DNA from: Argopecten irradians
Lineage: Eukaryota; Mollusca; Bivalvia; Pectinida; Pectinidae
DNA: 64,000 nt
Direction: 5' to 3'
Assembly: GCF_041381155.1 (NCBI RefSeq)
Contig: NC_091134.1
Location: forward strand, 63,046,902-63,110,901
Below are positions 1 to 13,737 of the stretch, in pieces. Each line of letters starts with the position of its first letter. Position 1 is the first letter of the stretch. Below the pieces are notes generated by a model. The model worked only from the letters and a program-made list of their open reading frames with translations, did not search any database and had not been told where the DNA came from. The translations under genes were made by a program, and so were the position numbers.

Positions 1-2826
1 ACTGTGGTAAAAACATTCATAGTGTGGGTGAGAAATATCCATCATATACTGTGGTAAAAACATTCATAGTGTGGGTGTGAAATATCCATCATGTACTGTG
101 GTAAAAACATTCATAATGTGAGTGTGAAATATCCATCATATACTGTGGTAAAAACATTCATAACGTGTGTGTGAAATATCCATCATGTACTGTGGTAAAA
201 ACATTCATAACGCGGGTGTGAAATATCCATCATATACTGTGCTGAAAACATTCATAACGTGGATGTGAAATATCCATCATGTACTGTGGTAAAAACATTC
301 AAAACGTGGGTGTGAAATATCCATCATATACTGTGGTAAAACATTATTTATGTGGGTGTGAAATATCCATCATATACTGTGGTAAAAACATTCATAATGT
401 GGGAGTGAAATATCCATCATATACTGATGGTAAAACATTCATAACGTGGGAGTGAAATTATCCATTCATATACGTGGTTTTGAAAAACATTCAATAACGT
501 GTGTGTGAAATTATCCATCATATACTGTGGTAAAAACATTAATTATGTGTGTATGAAATATCCATCATGTACTGTGGTAAAAACATTCATAATGTGAGTG
601 TGAAATATCCATCATATACTGTGGTAAAAACATTCATAACGTGGGTGTGAAATATCCATCATGTACTGTGGTAAAAACATTCATAACGTGTGTGTGAAAT
701 ATCCATCATATACTGTGGTAAAAACATTAATTATGTGTGTGTGAAATATCCATCATGTACTGTGGTAAAAACATTCATAATGTGAGTGTGAAATATCCAT
801 CATATACTGTGGTAAAAACATTCATAACGTGGGTGTGAAATATCCATCATATACTGTGGTAAAAACATTCATAACGTGGGTGTGAAATATCCATCATATA
901 CTTTGGGAAAAACATTCATAATGTGGGTGTGAAATATCCATCATGTATTGTGGTAAAAACATTCATAGTGTGGGTGTGAAATATCCATCATATACTGTGG
1001 TAAAAACATTCATAACGCGGGGTGTGAAATATCCATCATATATTGTGGTAAAACATTCATAGTGTGGGTGTGAAATATCCATCATATACATGTACTGTGG
1101 TAAAAACATTCATAACGTGTGTGTGAAATATCCATCATGTACTGTGGTAAAAACATTCATAACGTGAGTGTGAAATATCCATCATATACTGTGGTAAAAA
1201 CATTCATAACGTGGGTGTGAAATATCCATCATATACTGTGGTAAAAACATTCATAACGTGTGTGTGAAATATCCATCATATACTGTGGTAAAAACATTAA
1301 TTATGTGTGTGTGAAATATCCATCATGTACTGTGGTAAAAACATTCATAATGTGAGTGTGAAATATCCATCATATACTGTGGTAAAAACATTCATAACGT
1401 GGGTGTGAAATATCCATCATATACTGTGGTAAAAACATTCATAGTGTGGGTGTGAAATATCCATCATATACTGTGGTAAAAACATTCATAACGCGGGTGT
1501 GAAATATCCATCATATACTGTGGTAAAAACATTCATAACGTGGGTGTGAAATATCCATCATATACTGTGGTAAAAACATTCATAACGTGTGTGTGAAATA
1601 TCCATCATGTACTGTGGTAAAAACATTCATAACGTGTGTGTGAAATATCCATCATATACTGTGGTAAAAACAAACATTCATAACGTGTGTGTGAAATATC
1701 CATCATATACTGTGGTAAAAACATTCATAACGTGGGTGTGAAATATCCATCATGTACTGTGGTAAAAACATTCATAATGTGGGTGTGAAATATCCATCAT
1801 GTACTGTGGTAAAAACATTCATAGTGTGGGTGTGAAATATCCATCATATACTGTGGTAAAAACATTCATAGTGTGGGTGTGAAATATCCATCATATACTG
1901 TGGTAAAAACATTCATAACGCGGGTGTGAAATATCCATCATATACTGTGGTAAAAACATTCATAACGTGTGTGTGAAATATCCATCATGTACTGTGGTAA
2001 AAACATTCATAACGTGTGTGTGAAATATCCATCATATACTTTGGGAAAAACATTAATTATGTGGGTGTGAAATATCCATCATGTTCTGTGGTAAAAACAT
2101 TCTAATGTGGGTGAGAAACATCCATCATGTACTGTGGTAAAACATTCATAACGTGTGTGTGAAATATCCATGATGTACTGTGGTAAAAACATTCATAATG
2201 TGGGTGTGAAATATCCATCATGTACTGTGGTAAAAACATTCATAACGTGGGTGTGAAATATCCATCATGTACTGTGGTAAAAACATTCATAACGTGTGTG
2301 TGAAATATCCATCATATACTGTGGTAAAAACATTCATAACGTGGGTGTGAAATATCCATCATATACTGTGGTAAAAACATTCATAACGTGGGTGTGAAAT
2401 ATCCATCATGTACTGTGGTAAAAACATTCATAATGTGGGTGTGAAATATCCATCATATACTGTGGTAAAACATTAATTATGTGGGTGTGAAATATCCATC
2501 ATGTACTGTGGTAAAAACATTCATAATGTGGGAGTGAAATATCCATCATATACTGTGGTAAAAACATTCATAATGTGGGAGTGAAATATCCATCATATAC
2601 TGTGGTAAAAACATTCATAACGTGGGAGTGAAATATCCATCATATACTGTGGTGAAAACATTCATAACGTGGGTGTGAAATATCCATCATGTACTGTGGA
2701 GAAAACATTCATAATGTGGGTGTGAAATATCCAGCATATACTGTGGTAAAACATTTATAATGCGGGAGTGAAATATCCATCATATACTGTGGTGAAAACA
2801 TTCATAATGTGGGTGTGAAATATCCA
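1..2826. repeat. 47-bp satellite array (about 60 units)
   Basis: Head-to-tail units of about 47 bp, each containing ACTGTGGTAAAAACATTCAT, then a variable ACGTGGGTGTG or ATGTGAGTGTG segment, then AAATATCCATCAT. The array is cut by the left edge of the window, so its true length is unknown. Units differ by point changes (ATA/GTA after ATCAT, CATTCATAACG versus CATTAATTATG) and by a few 1-9 bp indels. The last units, from about 2690, are more diverged, as expected at an array edge. There is no unique spacer between units, so this is not a CRISPR-like array, and no frame looks coding. Confidence 0.97.
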
Positions 2827-3623
2827 TGTGAAATAACTAAAATGTGTTTGGTATCTTTCATTTGTGTTTTGTAAAACAAATAAAAACGATTGAAAAGGAA
2901 TTTTGAAAAATTCTACGAGTCTTTTACATGTGGCAAGCGCCAGTTCCTTTGTGTCAATGTAATGAATTAGAGCCCCGAAGATTGTGTCATCAGTGTCAGT
3001 GTATTTGCATCGTCCTTAGAGAACAGTTATAGGTTACCGTTGACGTTCTCCACATCGATAGCATCGAGATATACATAGCAACCATCTTACAACACGTATG
3101 TTTACGAGAATTTCAAACATTCATTGCTACATGATCAACTCCCACAAATTCCGTTAGCAAACGCTTGTGTAGTCATTTAAACAACGTATACAAAACAATA
3201 AAAATACCTCCACAATTCACATTTCTTTTAGAAGACCTCATATCTACATCTTTTCTATATTCATCACCGAAAACCTTAAGGATCCCAAATGACCACGATT
3301 GTTAATGACACAACGCCAAATAGAACACAGAAAATTAAAATCATACCGAGTAATCATTTTGTACTTCTCTGAAGATGTAAAATCTAGTTTCATTATTTGT
3401 AAAAGCAGGTGATATAAGTCAGTAAGGCATACAATTTCTACAATGTTAAACATGTTCCTCGAATTAGTACTATCCCGCTTGACCGCTGCTTCCCTTAATG
3501 TTGGTGTTAAAATCATCATATTATTTTTTATAAACCAAACCCGCTATCTCGAATTAACGACTATAGTTAATTTTGATTAACTGAATGCTACGTACAATCC
3601 TTTCTAATATTTAGTGTAAGTGT
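2827..3623. other. Intergenic, no gene seen
   Basis: AT-rich single-copy DNA between two tandem arrays. A 91-codon minus-strand open frame lies at 3244-3519, but it has no recognisable domain or splice signals and looks fortuitous. Confidence 0.6.
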
Positions 3624-4415
3624 TGATGGGGTGTGCTGTCCGGGTGGGTGTACTGTCCGGATGGGGTGTGCTGTCCTGATGGGGTGTACTGTCCGGATGG
3701 AGTGTGCTGTCCGGGTGGGGTGTACTGTCCGGATGGGTTGTGCTGTCCTGTAGGGTGTACTGTCCGGATGGAGTGTGCTGTCCGGATGGGATGTGCTGTC
3801 CGGATGGGGTGTGCTGTCTGAATGGGGTGTGCTGTCCGGATGGGGTGTGCTGTCCGGATGGATTGTGCTGTCCGGATGGGATGTGCTCTCCTGATGGGGT
3901 GTACTGTCCGGATGGGGTGTGCTGTCCGGATGGGATGTGCTGTCCGGATGGGGTGTGCTGCCCGGATGGTGTGTGCTGTCTGAATGGGGTGTGCTGTCCT
4001 GATGGGGTGTGCTGTCCGGATGGGATGTGCTGTCCGGATGGGGTGTGCTGTCCTGATGGGGTGTGCTGCTCGGATGGTGTGTGCTGTCATGATGGGTTGT
4101 ACTGCCCGGATGAATTGTGCTGTCCTGATGGGGTGTACTGTCCGGATGGAGTGTGCTGTCCGGATGGTGTGTTCTGTCATGATGGGGTGTGCTGTACGGA
4201 TGATGTGTGCTGTCATGATGGGATGTGCTGTCCTGATGGGGTGTGCTGTCCTGACTGGGTTTGCTGTGCGGATGGGGTGTGCTGTCCTGATGGGGTATGA
4301 TGTCCCGATGGGGTTTGCTGTGCGGATGGGATGTGCTGTCCTGAAGCGGTGTGCTGTCCTGATGGAGTGTGCTGTCCTGATGGGATGTGCTGTCCGGATG
4401 GAGTGTGCTGTCCGG
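3624..4415. repeat. 18-bp minisatellite (about 44 units)
   Basis: Units of 18 bp with consensus GATGGGGTGTGCTGTCCG. Because 18 is divisible by three, stop-free reading frames run across it on both strands (a Cys-Pro-Asp-Gly-Val-Cys pattern on plus, a Ser-Thr-Pro-His-Pro-Asp pattern on minus). None has a signal peptide, flanking exon or non-repeat domain, so I call it non-coding. The plus strand is strongly G-rich relative to C. Confidence 0.95.
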
Positions 4416-5896
4416 TGTATATGGTGGCATGCTTCAATGAGATAGCACTAGAAAAAGGATAGGAGTCTTAACTATTACAAAGAGACGAAACGTGAATGTA
4501 GTGCAGCCTAGCTAATTAATGAACCAAACAAAGGATCAGGAACCAAATTCTACTTCGAGCTCACGAGATCCGTTTTTAATTTTATTCAACATATTCAAAA
4601 TATTCGAAATATTAAGAAGTATTGTATGCACAAGACGACCAGGAAAACCCAGGTGCGGAATATCAACAATGTGCTTCAATATTTCTCTCTGACATTCTAC
4701 AGAGTTTGTCCTTACAGACCTGGGAGTTTTAGGGGGTAGCGTTAGATTATTGATTACGACACTACTACACCATGCTAGTGTAAACACTAGCAGTGTTTTA
4801 AGATGCAGTTCTTGACAAAATCAATACCAGATCACAAATAATTGTCTCCAAAATGTTAATATTTAAAAAAGGAAATTCAGTTTATTTTATCTTTGAACCC
4901 TCCGCTCACACCAGGCGCTTTGAATTATTGGAAACGTCACCAACAGTAAGTCATTTTTAAAACAACAATTGAACAGACCGACTGCTGAACTCACTGTAAA
5001 CATCATCTCCTTCCATAAAAATTACATTTGCACATGCAAAGTTCTCTCTAACACTTCATTCGGAAAGCGGTGTTTTGATTGGTTGGTCCAAAACACCTGA
5101 AAAACATATGTCCCTATTAGGATTATTTCAGAGCCTCTTTTAGTTGGTTGCATGGTTAGTTTATTTAGGAATATCTACATGACATTAGATATTTCGCTTC
5201 TATCCACCAGGGGCATAACACGTACGACGACCATAAAAGGGACATAACTCAAATTTGTCCATATGCTACAGTAAAAGCAGAATTCTTACATAAATCAAAA
5301 ATGGAACTTTTAATTGTGTTTCGATGCATAAATCAAGCTAAAAACGGAAGTTTATTAATAGACAGTATATTTTCGAATCGCTTCTCAACTAACAGAAAAG
5401 GAATGTTAGGCTTCAATTCACACGGGGATTATTTAATTAAAAGATATAAGGTATTCGATGATGAATCCGAAGTACATAGGCTTACAAGTGATATCATGAT
5501 CATATGTACAAAGACACACACTGACAGGTATAAATCAAGCTAAATGATGAAGAAATCTGAAGCCATGTATTGTCTATAATAAATATTTAAAAAATCAGTC
5601 CTGCAAAACCGCTGACCATGAAAGTGATTCTGCTGATTGGGCAGTTATAGCTATTGATTGTATGCATGTGAGATAATAAGCATTTAAGCCTTGGTTAAAT
5701 GGGTCCAAAATTGAATTTTCTGGAGGGTAAATCATGGGAATAGCGAAGCTTTGAGAGTAAAGAGTAAAAGTCTTAAAAAGCACTCTCAGAACTATGAACC
5801 GTGGCAATTTGATTTTGTTATCTTTTGTAATAATTTTAATGTCTACATATTTTCAAAAAAAAATGAAAAATTTAGCAAATACCATTTAGCCTGTTG
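4416..5896. other. Intergenic, no gene seen
   Basis: Unique AT-rich sequence. Open frames of 70-83 codons occur by chance on both strands, with no domain or splice signals. Confidence 0.55.
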
Positions 5897-6365
5897 CCCT
5901 GCAGGTAGGACGTTAGAATTGTACCTGCTGTCCATATTGCATGATCGTAAAAGGCGACTGATTTTAGAATCTTATCTTTTCTCTTCTTCCTAACTGACTT
6001 TATTCTTCCTAACGTCTCCCTTGACACCTCCTCACTTTTGGCCTTCTGTTGAACGATCGCCCCTGCGAGGAAGGCTCTGGCGTCTGTCCCCTGGCCGAGA
6101 TACATCAAAGTCTATAAAAGTGGTAGTTCTGCTAAGCGCTCAGCATACGGGAAGTAGGACTACTGATTCCCGTTGTCAGTATAATGTGACAGGGTGGCGT
6201 TTGTTGCTTGGTGTCTTCGGCGGCATACTTCAGTGGTATAGCACTATAAAAGGGTAAGAGTTCCACTATACAAGAAGACAACACGAACATGCCGCAGTCT
6301 CCAAAAACACACGCCTCGTACTACCTACACGCTACATACTGCATACATGGGAGACCGTTCTGCCT
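5897..6365 (+). mobile_element. SINE-like retroposon, copy A (3' end degraded)
   Basis: About 470 bp matching three other copies in the window (7999-8273, 15991-16483 and the reverse copy at 46975-47501). It begins CCCTGCAGGTAGGACG and passes through shared blocks such as GTTGCTTGGTGTCTTCGGCG. It loses similarity before the (CAAA)n tail seen in the other copies. Short open frames inside it arise from the repeat and are not genes. Confidence 0.8.
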
Positions 6366-7998
6366 GTCAAATTGTTCAATTGCTGGCGGCTATATTTGCG
6401 ATTATGACATTTTCACTATTTCATGTCATTGACGAAGTCGCTTAAATAAAACTGTGGGAAAAACGTAATTGGTGAATCCAATATATTTTTGTTAATTACG
6501 AAACGAGCATTTATTAGTTTTATGTTGTCTTTCTGATAGAACTGAAATAGCCATTTGTACAGTAGAGTCAAAAGGATATAATTACTGTCAACTTTCAATC
6601 AAATAGCGCATAATTGATTTCATAGGAAGTTACACCAATTATAAATTTGAACAATTGCTGCTTTATTAACGACAAAGTAAAACAAAACTCCTATTACTGT
6701 AATCATGCTTTAACATGAATTGCTGGCACAAAAAGCGGAGATTAGTGCTAAAACATGTCGATTTACTGAACCTTACATCATCATTTAACACTTGAAACTG
6801 TCCGTGTGTTGTGTGGCGGCCGAACTACTCCGTTAATGGGGGTAGGTGGTTTATGACCTGCCTGTAAAATGCTGTAAGTTGGCAACCTTACCAGACATCG
6901 TTCCCAACATCCCACCTAAGGAGAACGATAAAAAGGTTTATTACCAAACTATTTTTATCTAGGTTTCCACCGAAACAGCAGCTAAAGACACATAATGTAA
7001 TAGGCGTGCTGTGGTAGTGGTTACATATATATGCTCTATGATGGCATTGAAGAAGATAACGTCTGTACGTATTAAATAAAGTATATTTTTCAAAAATTGA
7101 ATAAATATAGAAAAGTCAGGAATGAGTCAGACTTTCTACAGGAAACTTATCTAAACATGCCGGCTAATTGTCTTAAAGTTGATTTTGAACTCTCTTCTAT
7201 ACCATAACCTTCAATACTGCCAGATAATATTTGTCTTGCCACGATAAACTAATGGCTGTCAGGAGAGGCCATGGTGACCAGACATCGTTTGATCAATATT
7301 GATGTTAAATGCATGGCGTATCAACTGTGGTATTTGTCTTGTCCCGAAAAATGTTTCCGATCTTCGTCACGTGGACGTTTGTAATACGTCCCTGTGGAGA
7401 GCGCAAACTCAGATGCCAAATTCATCACACGGAACAACATTGCAGTCTTATTTTATCGATTAAAATGTCAGTATTGGACGACAGGCAAGTTCGTTTACTG
7501 AATGCGGCACCAAACCTAGATGGGGACGGCCAATACCAACGGAAAAACTCTTCTTCGGCACTAAGGACACATTATACCAGTTGATAAGTATTAGATATTA
7601 CAGCAGAATCAACATATTCTATTCTCAAATATTTTCGATAAGGTCAGTATTTATCATACAATCCGCCTGATATACAGTGACTTCTCCCATGTTATGTTTT
7701 CGCAAACGGCACTAGTTTAATATCACCTGAATGGTTTTTCCGGAAATCCATATATGCATTGTGATGTCAGTAAACAATGACGTGATGTCAGGGTTCGAGA
7801 ACGGCGTGACAAAATGACGACCTCCGTTGGATTTTTGCAACAATTTTGATATTGGGATTCTCCGAAATGAAGGTTATAGTACATGTAGTTTTCTGTTTTA
7901 TGTGGGATTTTACGAAACTCTTTTCAAATCTTTATATGGAATAAATATCCATTTAAGATCCTGTATGTATGTTCCATTGTTAAACACGTCACATTATA
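6366..7998. other. Intergenic, no gene seen
   Basis: AT-rich unique sequence. A 91-codon open frame at 7309-7584 (+) shows no recognisable motif. I see nothing else I can support. Confidence 0.5.
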
Positions 7999-8273
7999 CC
8001 GGCAGTGGGACGACTGATTCGCCCGTTGTCAATATAATGTGACCGAGTTGGGTGTGTTGCTTGGTGTCTTCGGCGGCATGCTTCAGTGATATAGCACTAC
8101 AAAAAGGCAAGAGTTCCCCTATACATGAAGACACATCACGAAAATACCGCAGTCTCCGAAAACATGCACCTCGCACTTCACACCCCCAATACACTACATA
8201 CACGGGAGGCCGTCTTACAATGACCCTGGCTCTTAATAGGACGTTAATTAATCAAACAAACAAACAAACAAAT
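7999..8273 (+). mobile_element. SINE-like retroposon, copy B (5'-truncated)
   Basis: Contains only the 3' half of the family: it starts near GGCAGTGGGACGACTGATTC and ends in GGACGTTAATTAATC followed by (AAAC)n. Truncation at the 5' end together with a simple-repeat 3' tail is typical of LINE-driven retroposition. Confidence 0.8.
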
Positions 8274-8832
8274 GGTTTTTTTTTAAATCAATCAATTTTT
8301 AGGATAATTTCCATTGAAATCACATGAAATGCATTTTCTTCATTGATTTGAAAGTAAGTGTCTCCAGTCATTTTTTTGTATCGTGTCACCAACTAGAAAT
8401 AATTGATTTTTCGATGTATGACAAGAATTGTGCTCAATGGCGAAATAGGGTCATATTTACCTTTGAAGAAAGTGATTCATAACAACAAAACAAATGTCAG
8501 AGCCAGCATGATTAGTCGAGTGATGTCATGTTCAAGTCAAGCAGTAGGAAATTAACAAACCTAATGGCTTTCACATTTTTAAAAACCCAATGGCCCTATG
8601 CTCGGAATATTGATTAAATAGAAAATGTTTAATATTAAAATCAAAATGTTGACTATTTCATTGGAATTGTTTGAATTTTGATGATTACCACCATTGTCCT
8701 TTGTCTTTTGATAGTATTACTATGGAGTATTTATAAGATAAACTGCATCAACGAGTGTTGTAATAGTTTTGAATGGGTAGACTAATATATAGTCCAAATT
8801 GTCCTGACAAAGATTAATCAATTAACTATTGA

Positions 8833-9066
8833 ATACTAAACGTTTATAAACCATCTTCACCCGAGGAGGATTATCTCACGAGTGGAAATCCAGCAGTATT
8901 GGATGACGAGATAAACTGGAGTGGTGTCGGTAGTTTGGTGAAGGGTGATAGACATTATGGCTTGATAGGACATTGTCTGTGGCAACAAACACTGGGAATA
9001 CGAACCGGTGTTACATACCAAACGAATCAATTCTTCAATTCGGAATGTCGCAAACCACATGGATGA
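8833..9066 (+). other. Possible orphan exon or gene fragment, unidentified
   Basis: A 77-codon frame without an ATG is open on the plus strand and ends in TGA at 9064-9066. The predicted peptide is balanced and protein-like, with segments such as GSLVKGDRHYGLIGHCLW and TGVTYQTNQFFNSECRKPHG. The stretch is richer in GC than its flanks. There is a weak possible 3' splice site (…CACCCGAG) near 8865 and no convincing partner exon nearby. It could be an exon of an unrecognised gene, a decayed exon, or chance. I do not recognise the family. Confidence 0.22.
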
Positions 9067-11479
9067 ATCCAGAGATGAGGAGCGTCTGGGTCATACACAT
9101 CGGCTTGTATTACAATTCCATTGCCTCCATGAACTAACGTTTATTACATGACGATTTTATAACTCAAGTTGCGCCGACTGACAGCTTAATCCCGCCCTTT
9201 TTTCCATGACGTCACAAAAAATAGCTCTCATATTTCAGTTATATTTTCATGTCAAAAAACAATATTACATTCATAATGAGGAAAAACGGTATAAAGCTAG
9301 TATATTAATAATCCGAAATAAAAGGCCAAAATAAATAAATTCAAAGTAAAATCAAAATCATTTCTATGGAATATATATTCAGCCACTATAGGGCCTTCTT
9401 CAGTCCGAAATAACACTAACACAACATGTTTGTCTACATGTTTGTTTACATCTATTGTGTGCAGGTACGAAATCACATCATTACATTCAAAAAATAAATG
9501 AGTTTTGTTGAACATTGACACGTGATTTTGTGGGATGTGAAAGGAAGCCCGTCAATGTATTCATAGGCATCGAATCGGGTCAAGTTCTGCATTCAAGTTA
9601 TTGGAAAATATAAACAGATCTGCCCCAAAATAGTTTATCGATACAGAAACAGTGGTAATTGTTAATAAAATAGTATAAGCTCAGAAAAATTTAACTCGTG
9701 TAGAATGGAGTGAATCACTCAAGTTTTCTAGAATTGATTGGGAATTATATGGTAGCATACTTGTCCTGAAATGCCCCGTGTTGCTTAATTCAGATACCCA
9801 GAGTCACAACTGTATGACTATCGGCAATAACTGGTGCCTTTTTTTCTCTAATGAAAACACCAACATGACAGATGGTATCAAGAGATATATGTTGATATTA
9901 TCACTGGAAAAAGTGCAGGAATACAGTGACCCCAATTACTTCCGGTACTAGCGCGATATGGGTCCCTTGGGATTCGTGCTGCTTTATGGTTTATGGTAGA
10001 ACCCTGTAAAGGTTTCGGTCGGCCGTGAATAATGTATGACGTTTCAGTCTGAGGTTCGGTCTCGTGGCTAGACATGCGTGTAGACTAATCTCTAGTCGTC
10101 AGTATAGTTACTCATCGCTCTAGTCTCGTCTTCAACCAGAATATTACACGTCAAAATTCAACTTTCAATTAGGAAACCATTGGGGAAACCTAACAGGTTT
10201 TTCAGCCACACATATTGCGCCCCTTGATTTTTCTGTGGTGTACTGATTATTGGTGATGCGGCTGTCTTTGAAGTCAACATAACTGACCAGCTCCCATGTT
10301 TGATTGAAACTTGGCGACGCTACCTTTCCGTATCACCTGGTTCTATCAACCTTGTATTGTTAATACTTTTTAAGTGCAAATCTGTCCTTCGTTTTTACTT
10401 TTTAAATGTGTATGAGTTTGAATACCATTATGGCATATCAATACACAACATATAAATATTGAATTGTACATACAATGTTCCACAAATTAAACATTTAACT
10501 AAAACGTACACAAAGAATACAATGGCGATTACAATTCCTTGCTCTAATCTTAAATCAACAAAACAGAGACAAAACGCTGACAAAACAGAGTAAATCTGTG
10601 TGTTTCGTAATAGCTTCCGCATGAAATGTCCACATATGATAAAAATACATTTCATAATGTATTTCAGGTATCCAGTACTGTGTTAACATGCTATATCTGT
10701 CTGAGATTGTGACATGGCCTGGGTTAAACTTAAATCTGAAATATGGGTGTCGTCATCGCAGGACACTCGCTCTTCCTGCATGGATATCTAGCTTTCATCT
10801 TTGTATGTTTTGACAGAAATTATAAGTTAGCTTCTTTCCATCGTTAAATCGGTTTCAGATATGTTCATTATAACATTGGTGTTCTTGTTCTTTTGAATAG
10901 AAATGACAATAAACAACAGCCATCGATGTGGAAAAAAAACCTCATGAAACAAGAATTTCATTCTAAAAGCGAACTCACAAAATAAAATACGCATATGTAC
11001 AATATTCCTTGGTAGAATGTAATGTAATACAAAACATAAACTCCTGATCTACTGTGTAGTCACTATCTAATATATCGATGACGCTCGTATTAACAAGTGA
11101 ATTTTATTGAAAATAATGAATGTTACTGGTTGTTTCTCAAACTCCTAAGACTTACAAGTAAACACATTAAACTAATGACCAGCAATGTATGAACAATAGC
11201 GTGCTTTTAATCCAAAGAAGAGGCTGGAATCAAACGCGACACAAGCAAATGATATGATTTAGAGGTGTAAATTCAGTGCCAGTCTCATTAATGTCAATCC
11301 AATAAAAACATCACGAGAGCCAGATGATGGAAAAGGTACAGAATCTGGACACTTCAAGGTAAAACAAAATACTCTGGGTCGAGGAGAGTAAATCTGTTTC
11401 CTGTAATAGAAATAAAGAGAACTTCTCTTGATATTAAACTGAGTATCCTATATTGAAAAACAACAGAGTTTACGATTTA
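9067..11479. other. Intergenic, no gene seen
   Basis: AT-rich. A GC-richer patch at about 9920-10080 is open on the minus strand (65 codons) but shows no motif, and nothing else is supportable. A CRE-like TGACGTCA occurs near 9208 without an associated gene. Confidence 0.45.
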
Positions 11480-11483
11480 TTAA

Positions 11484-11788
11484 TGATGCTCCACCGCCGA
11501 GAAAGCATAAACGATACTCATCATTTGAACAATAAACAACAAACTTATAAATATACCTATAAATTTATTTTGCTTTTGGTGCATGCGCAATCAGTGCTTC
11601 ATTCCATATACAACATAGTGCCATGGATTTTTTTCTTTATTTTTATATTGAAGTAAAATAAGAACCTCAAACTTTTTAATGGTGGTAACGGCGTAAAGTT
11701 ACTTTTGTAACTGAAGAAAAATACTAATTCGTCTAATCCTGTTTTGATAGAGGAAATGTACCATTTGTTTGTCAGCGGTGGAGCATCT
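11484..11788. mobile_element. TTAA-flanked MITE, copy 1
   Basis: A 305-bp element with terminal inverted repeats: TGATGCTCCACCGCCGA at the left, and GTCAGCGGTGGAGCATCT at the right. It is flanked by TTAA on both sides (11480-11483 and 11789-11792). Two further copies lie at 37162-37518 and, inverted, at 17823-18632. TTAA duplications suggest a piggyBac-type transposase, inferred only from the target site. It has no coding capacity. Confidence 0.85.
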
Positions 11789-11792
11789 TTAA

Positions 11793-13737
11793 ACCAACTT
11801 ATCTATCTCACGATACTGTATGTGGAGTTTCCCTCCCTCTTTGTGATTTACCAGTTAGGTTCCTTCCCTAGCCTGTGATGGGGATCCTATCTCATTACAG
11901 CCCGTACCTAATCTCACATATGTCTTCCTCCGTCAGTGTGTTCGGATAGATTCAGCAATAAAATGTAATCCTGTTGATTAGATCGACGACTCAGAAGCAT
12001 CTCAAGTTGTGGGTGAAATGTCGGAAAACTGGGGTTTAGTAGTGTGTCTGAGGATGCTTACTAAGATGATTAACAAAGAGTACTTTTATAAACGATACAA
12101 GAATATACTAGCTACGTTACTCTGATAATTAATTTTCAAAACGTAATGAATATTATTTTCAAATAATCAAACTCTGGATAATTTTCTAATCAGAGGCAGC
12201 TAAACTTTCTAGATTCAGAATAAAAATTCATGGCGACTTTCTTGGTTTACAAATATGAGTTCGATTTTCAAATATCTTTGATTTTTAAAACTACTTTCAA
12301 ACCGATATCATTCTAAGAACACATTTTAATGCCAGTTTTTTACGCAATCCATATATATTTACACTTGCTAGGCTTGGTCACTATACGCTTATACTAGCCG
12401 ATTTTGTTTACCATAACTGCATGGTAACATTGAACTTTGAACTTGCGTAAGGAAATGTTCTGTGCAACGTAAAAGGACTACTTTTTTTAAAAAGAAACAC
12501 ATGGCTTTGTTTACATTTTGACGCAACATTACGTGTATATTGTTGTTTTTCATAGAATTTTGGAAAAATGTAAACAATATATACATATTTTATATTTATA
12601 TATGATTCAAACAATTTTTAAATTTACAATTGTATAAAGAAACGGAAAAATATCCCGACCGGGGCGACGTGCTTTCATTTTTGTTAAAAATGATGGGTGT
12701 CAAATGTAAACATTACCTCTGTGCCTGTTCGTCCTACGATCGAGCCTTTGGGGTGGACGGGTGTGAGACCCTCTGATAGAGGTCAGTTATAAACATATCC
12801 TCTTGTCTTTGTTCTTTGAGTATTTAATCATGTGTATTATAAAACATGCACCGCTAATAATCCACGTGTTGACAGTTCCGCGTCACCACAAATACATTGT
12901 ATCCATCGAACACAAGTGAATTTGTTTCATCTATCGATGGCGATATGGATCTAAGCGTAGATTATATAATCACATGGCTCCCAAGGATGTAATACCGTCA
13001 AGTCAGACGACATCTCAAACACATTGAGCTACTTGAAAATCGGTGTTTGCCAACTTCGGCAAACTAAAGTGTGTAAGCGTGCGTCAGCTTCGCCTCGCTG
13101 CACAATAACGGTCACCGAGTTCACACATGTGGCCGTGTACAAATTCTTTGTTATTACGCTATATATTAACTTTTAGCAAAATTGAATATATATTTAAAGT
13201 TCTGATCTGATTAAATAAAATTATCTCTGAAATTTACTTTGTTTGTCATGTTTATTTTACACTAAAATATTGAACTTTTTTGTCGTCGCGGATGAATAAT
13301 TCTACCTTACGTGAAGCGTCACCATTCGCTGTTCAAATGAGTAAGCTCCTCCCACTTTTGACCGACTTTTATTGAATAATTACGTCACTTTCAAATGACG
13401 ATTTTATTGCATAAAATATAAATAAAAAGTCGTGTGAGTGTAAATATAGGGATAACGCGCCCCATAGAATATATTCTTAGAGGAATTGCTCCATACAAGC
13501 ATGGTTAACATAAAAACGAAATCCAATCCCTATATGGCGTTAATTGATACAGAGGATCTCAGATTATTCTCTAATCACATAGCTAAATTGTACATATGAC
13601 TTCAAACTTAGAACTTTATCAAGTAGTGATCAACATTTATCTTGCTCTAAAGAAACCTACCCTTGTTTGTGACGTTAATCATTATCTCCCGCCAGACATC
13701 TTATGTAAGCATTCTCAATAACTCAATGTAGAACTTA
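11793..13737. other. Intergenic, no gene seen
   Basis: AT-rich unique DNA. Two overlapping minus-strand frames at about 12389-12614 show no motif. Confidence 0.5.

Noticed and set aside
1-2826. CRISPR-like array
   Set aside because: The whole unit repeats with no unique spacers, and the genome is eukaryotic.
3588-4445. Long open frames of up to 280 codons on both strands
   Set aside because: They are the 18-bp minisatellite read in frames without stops; there is no non-repeat domain and no splice context.
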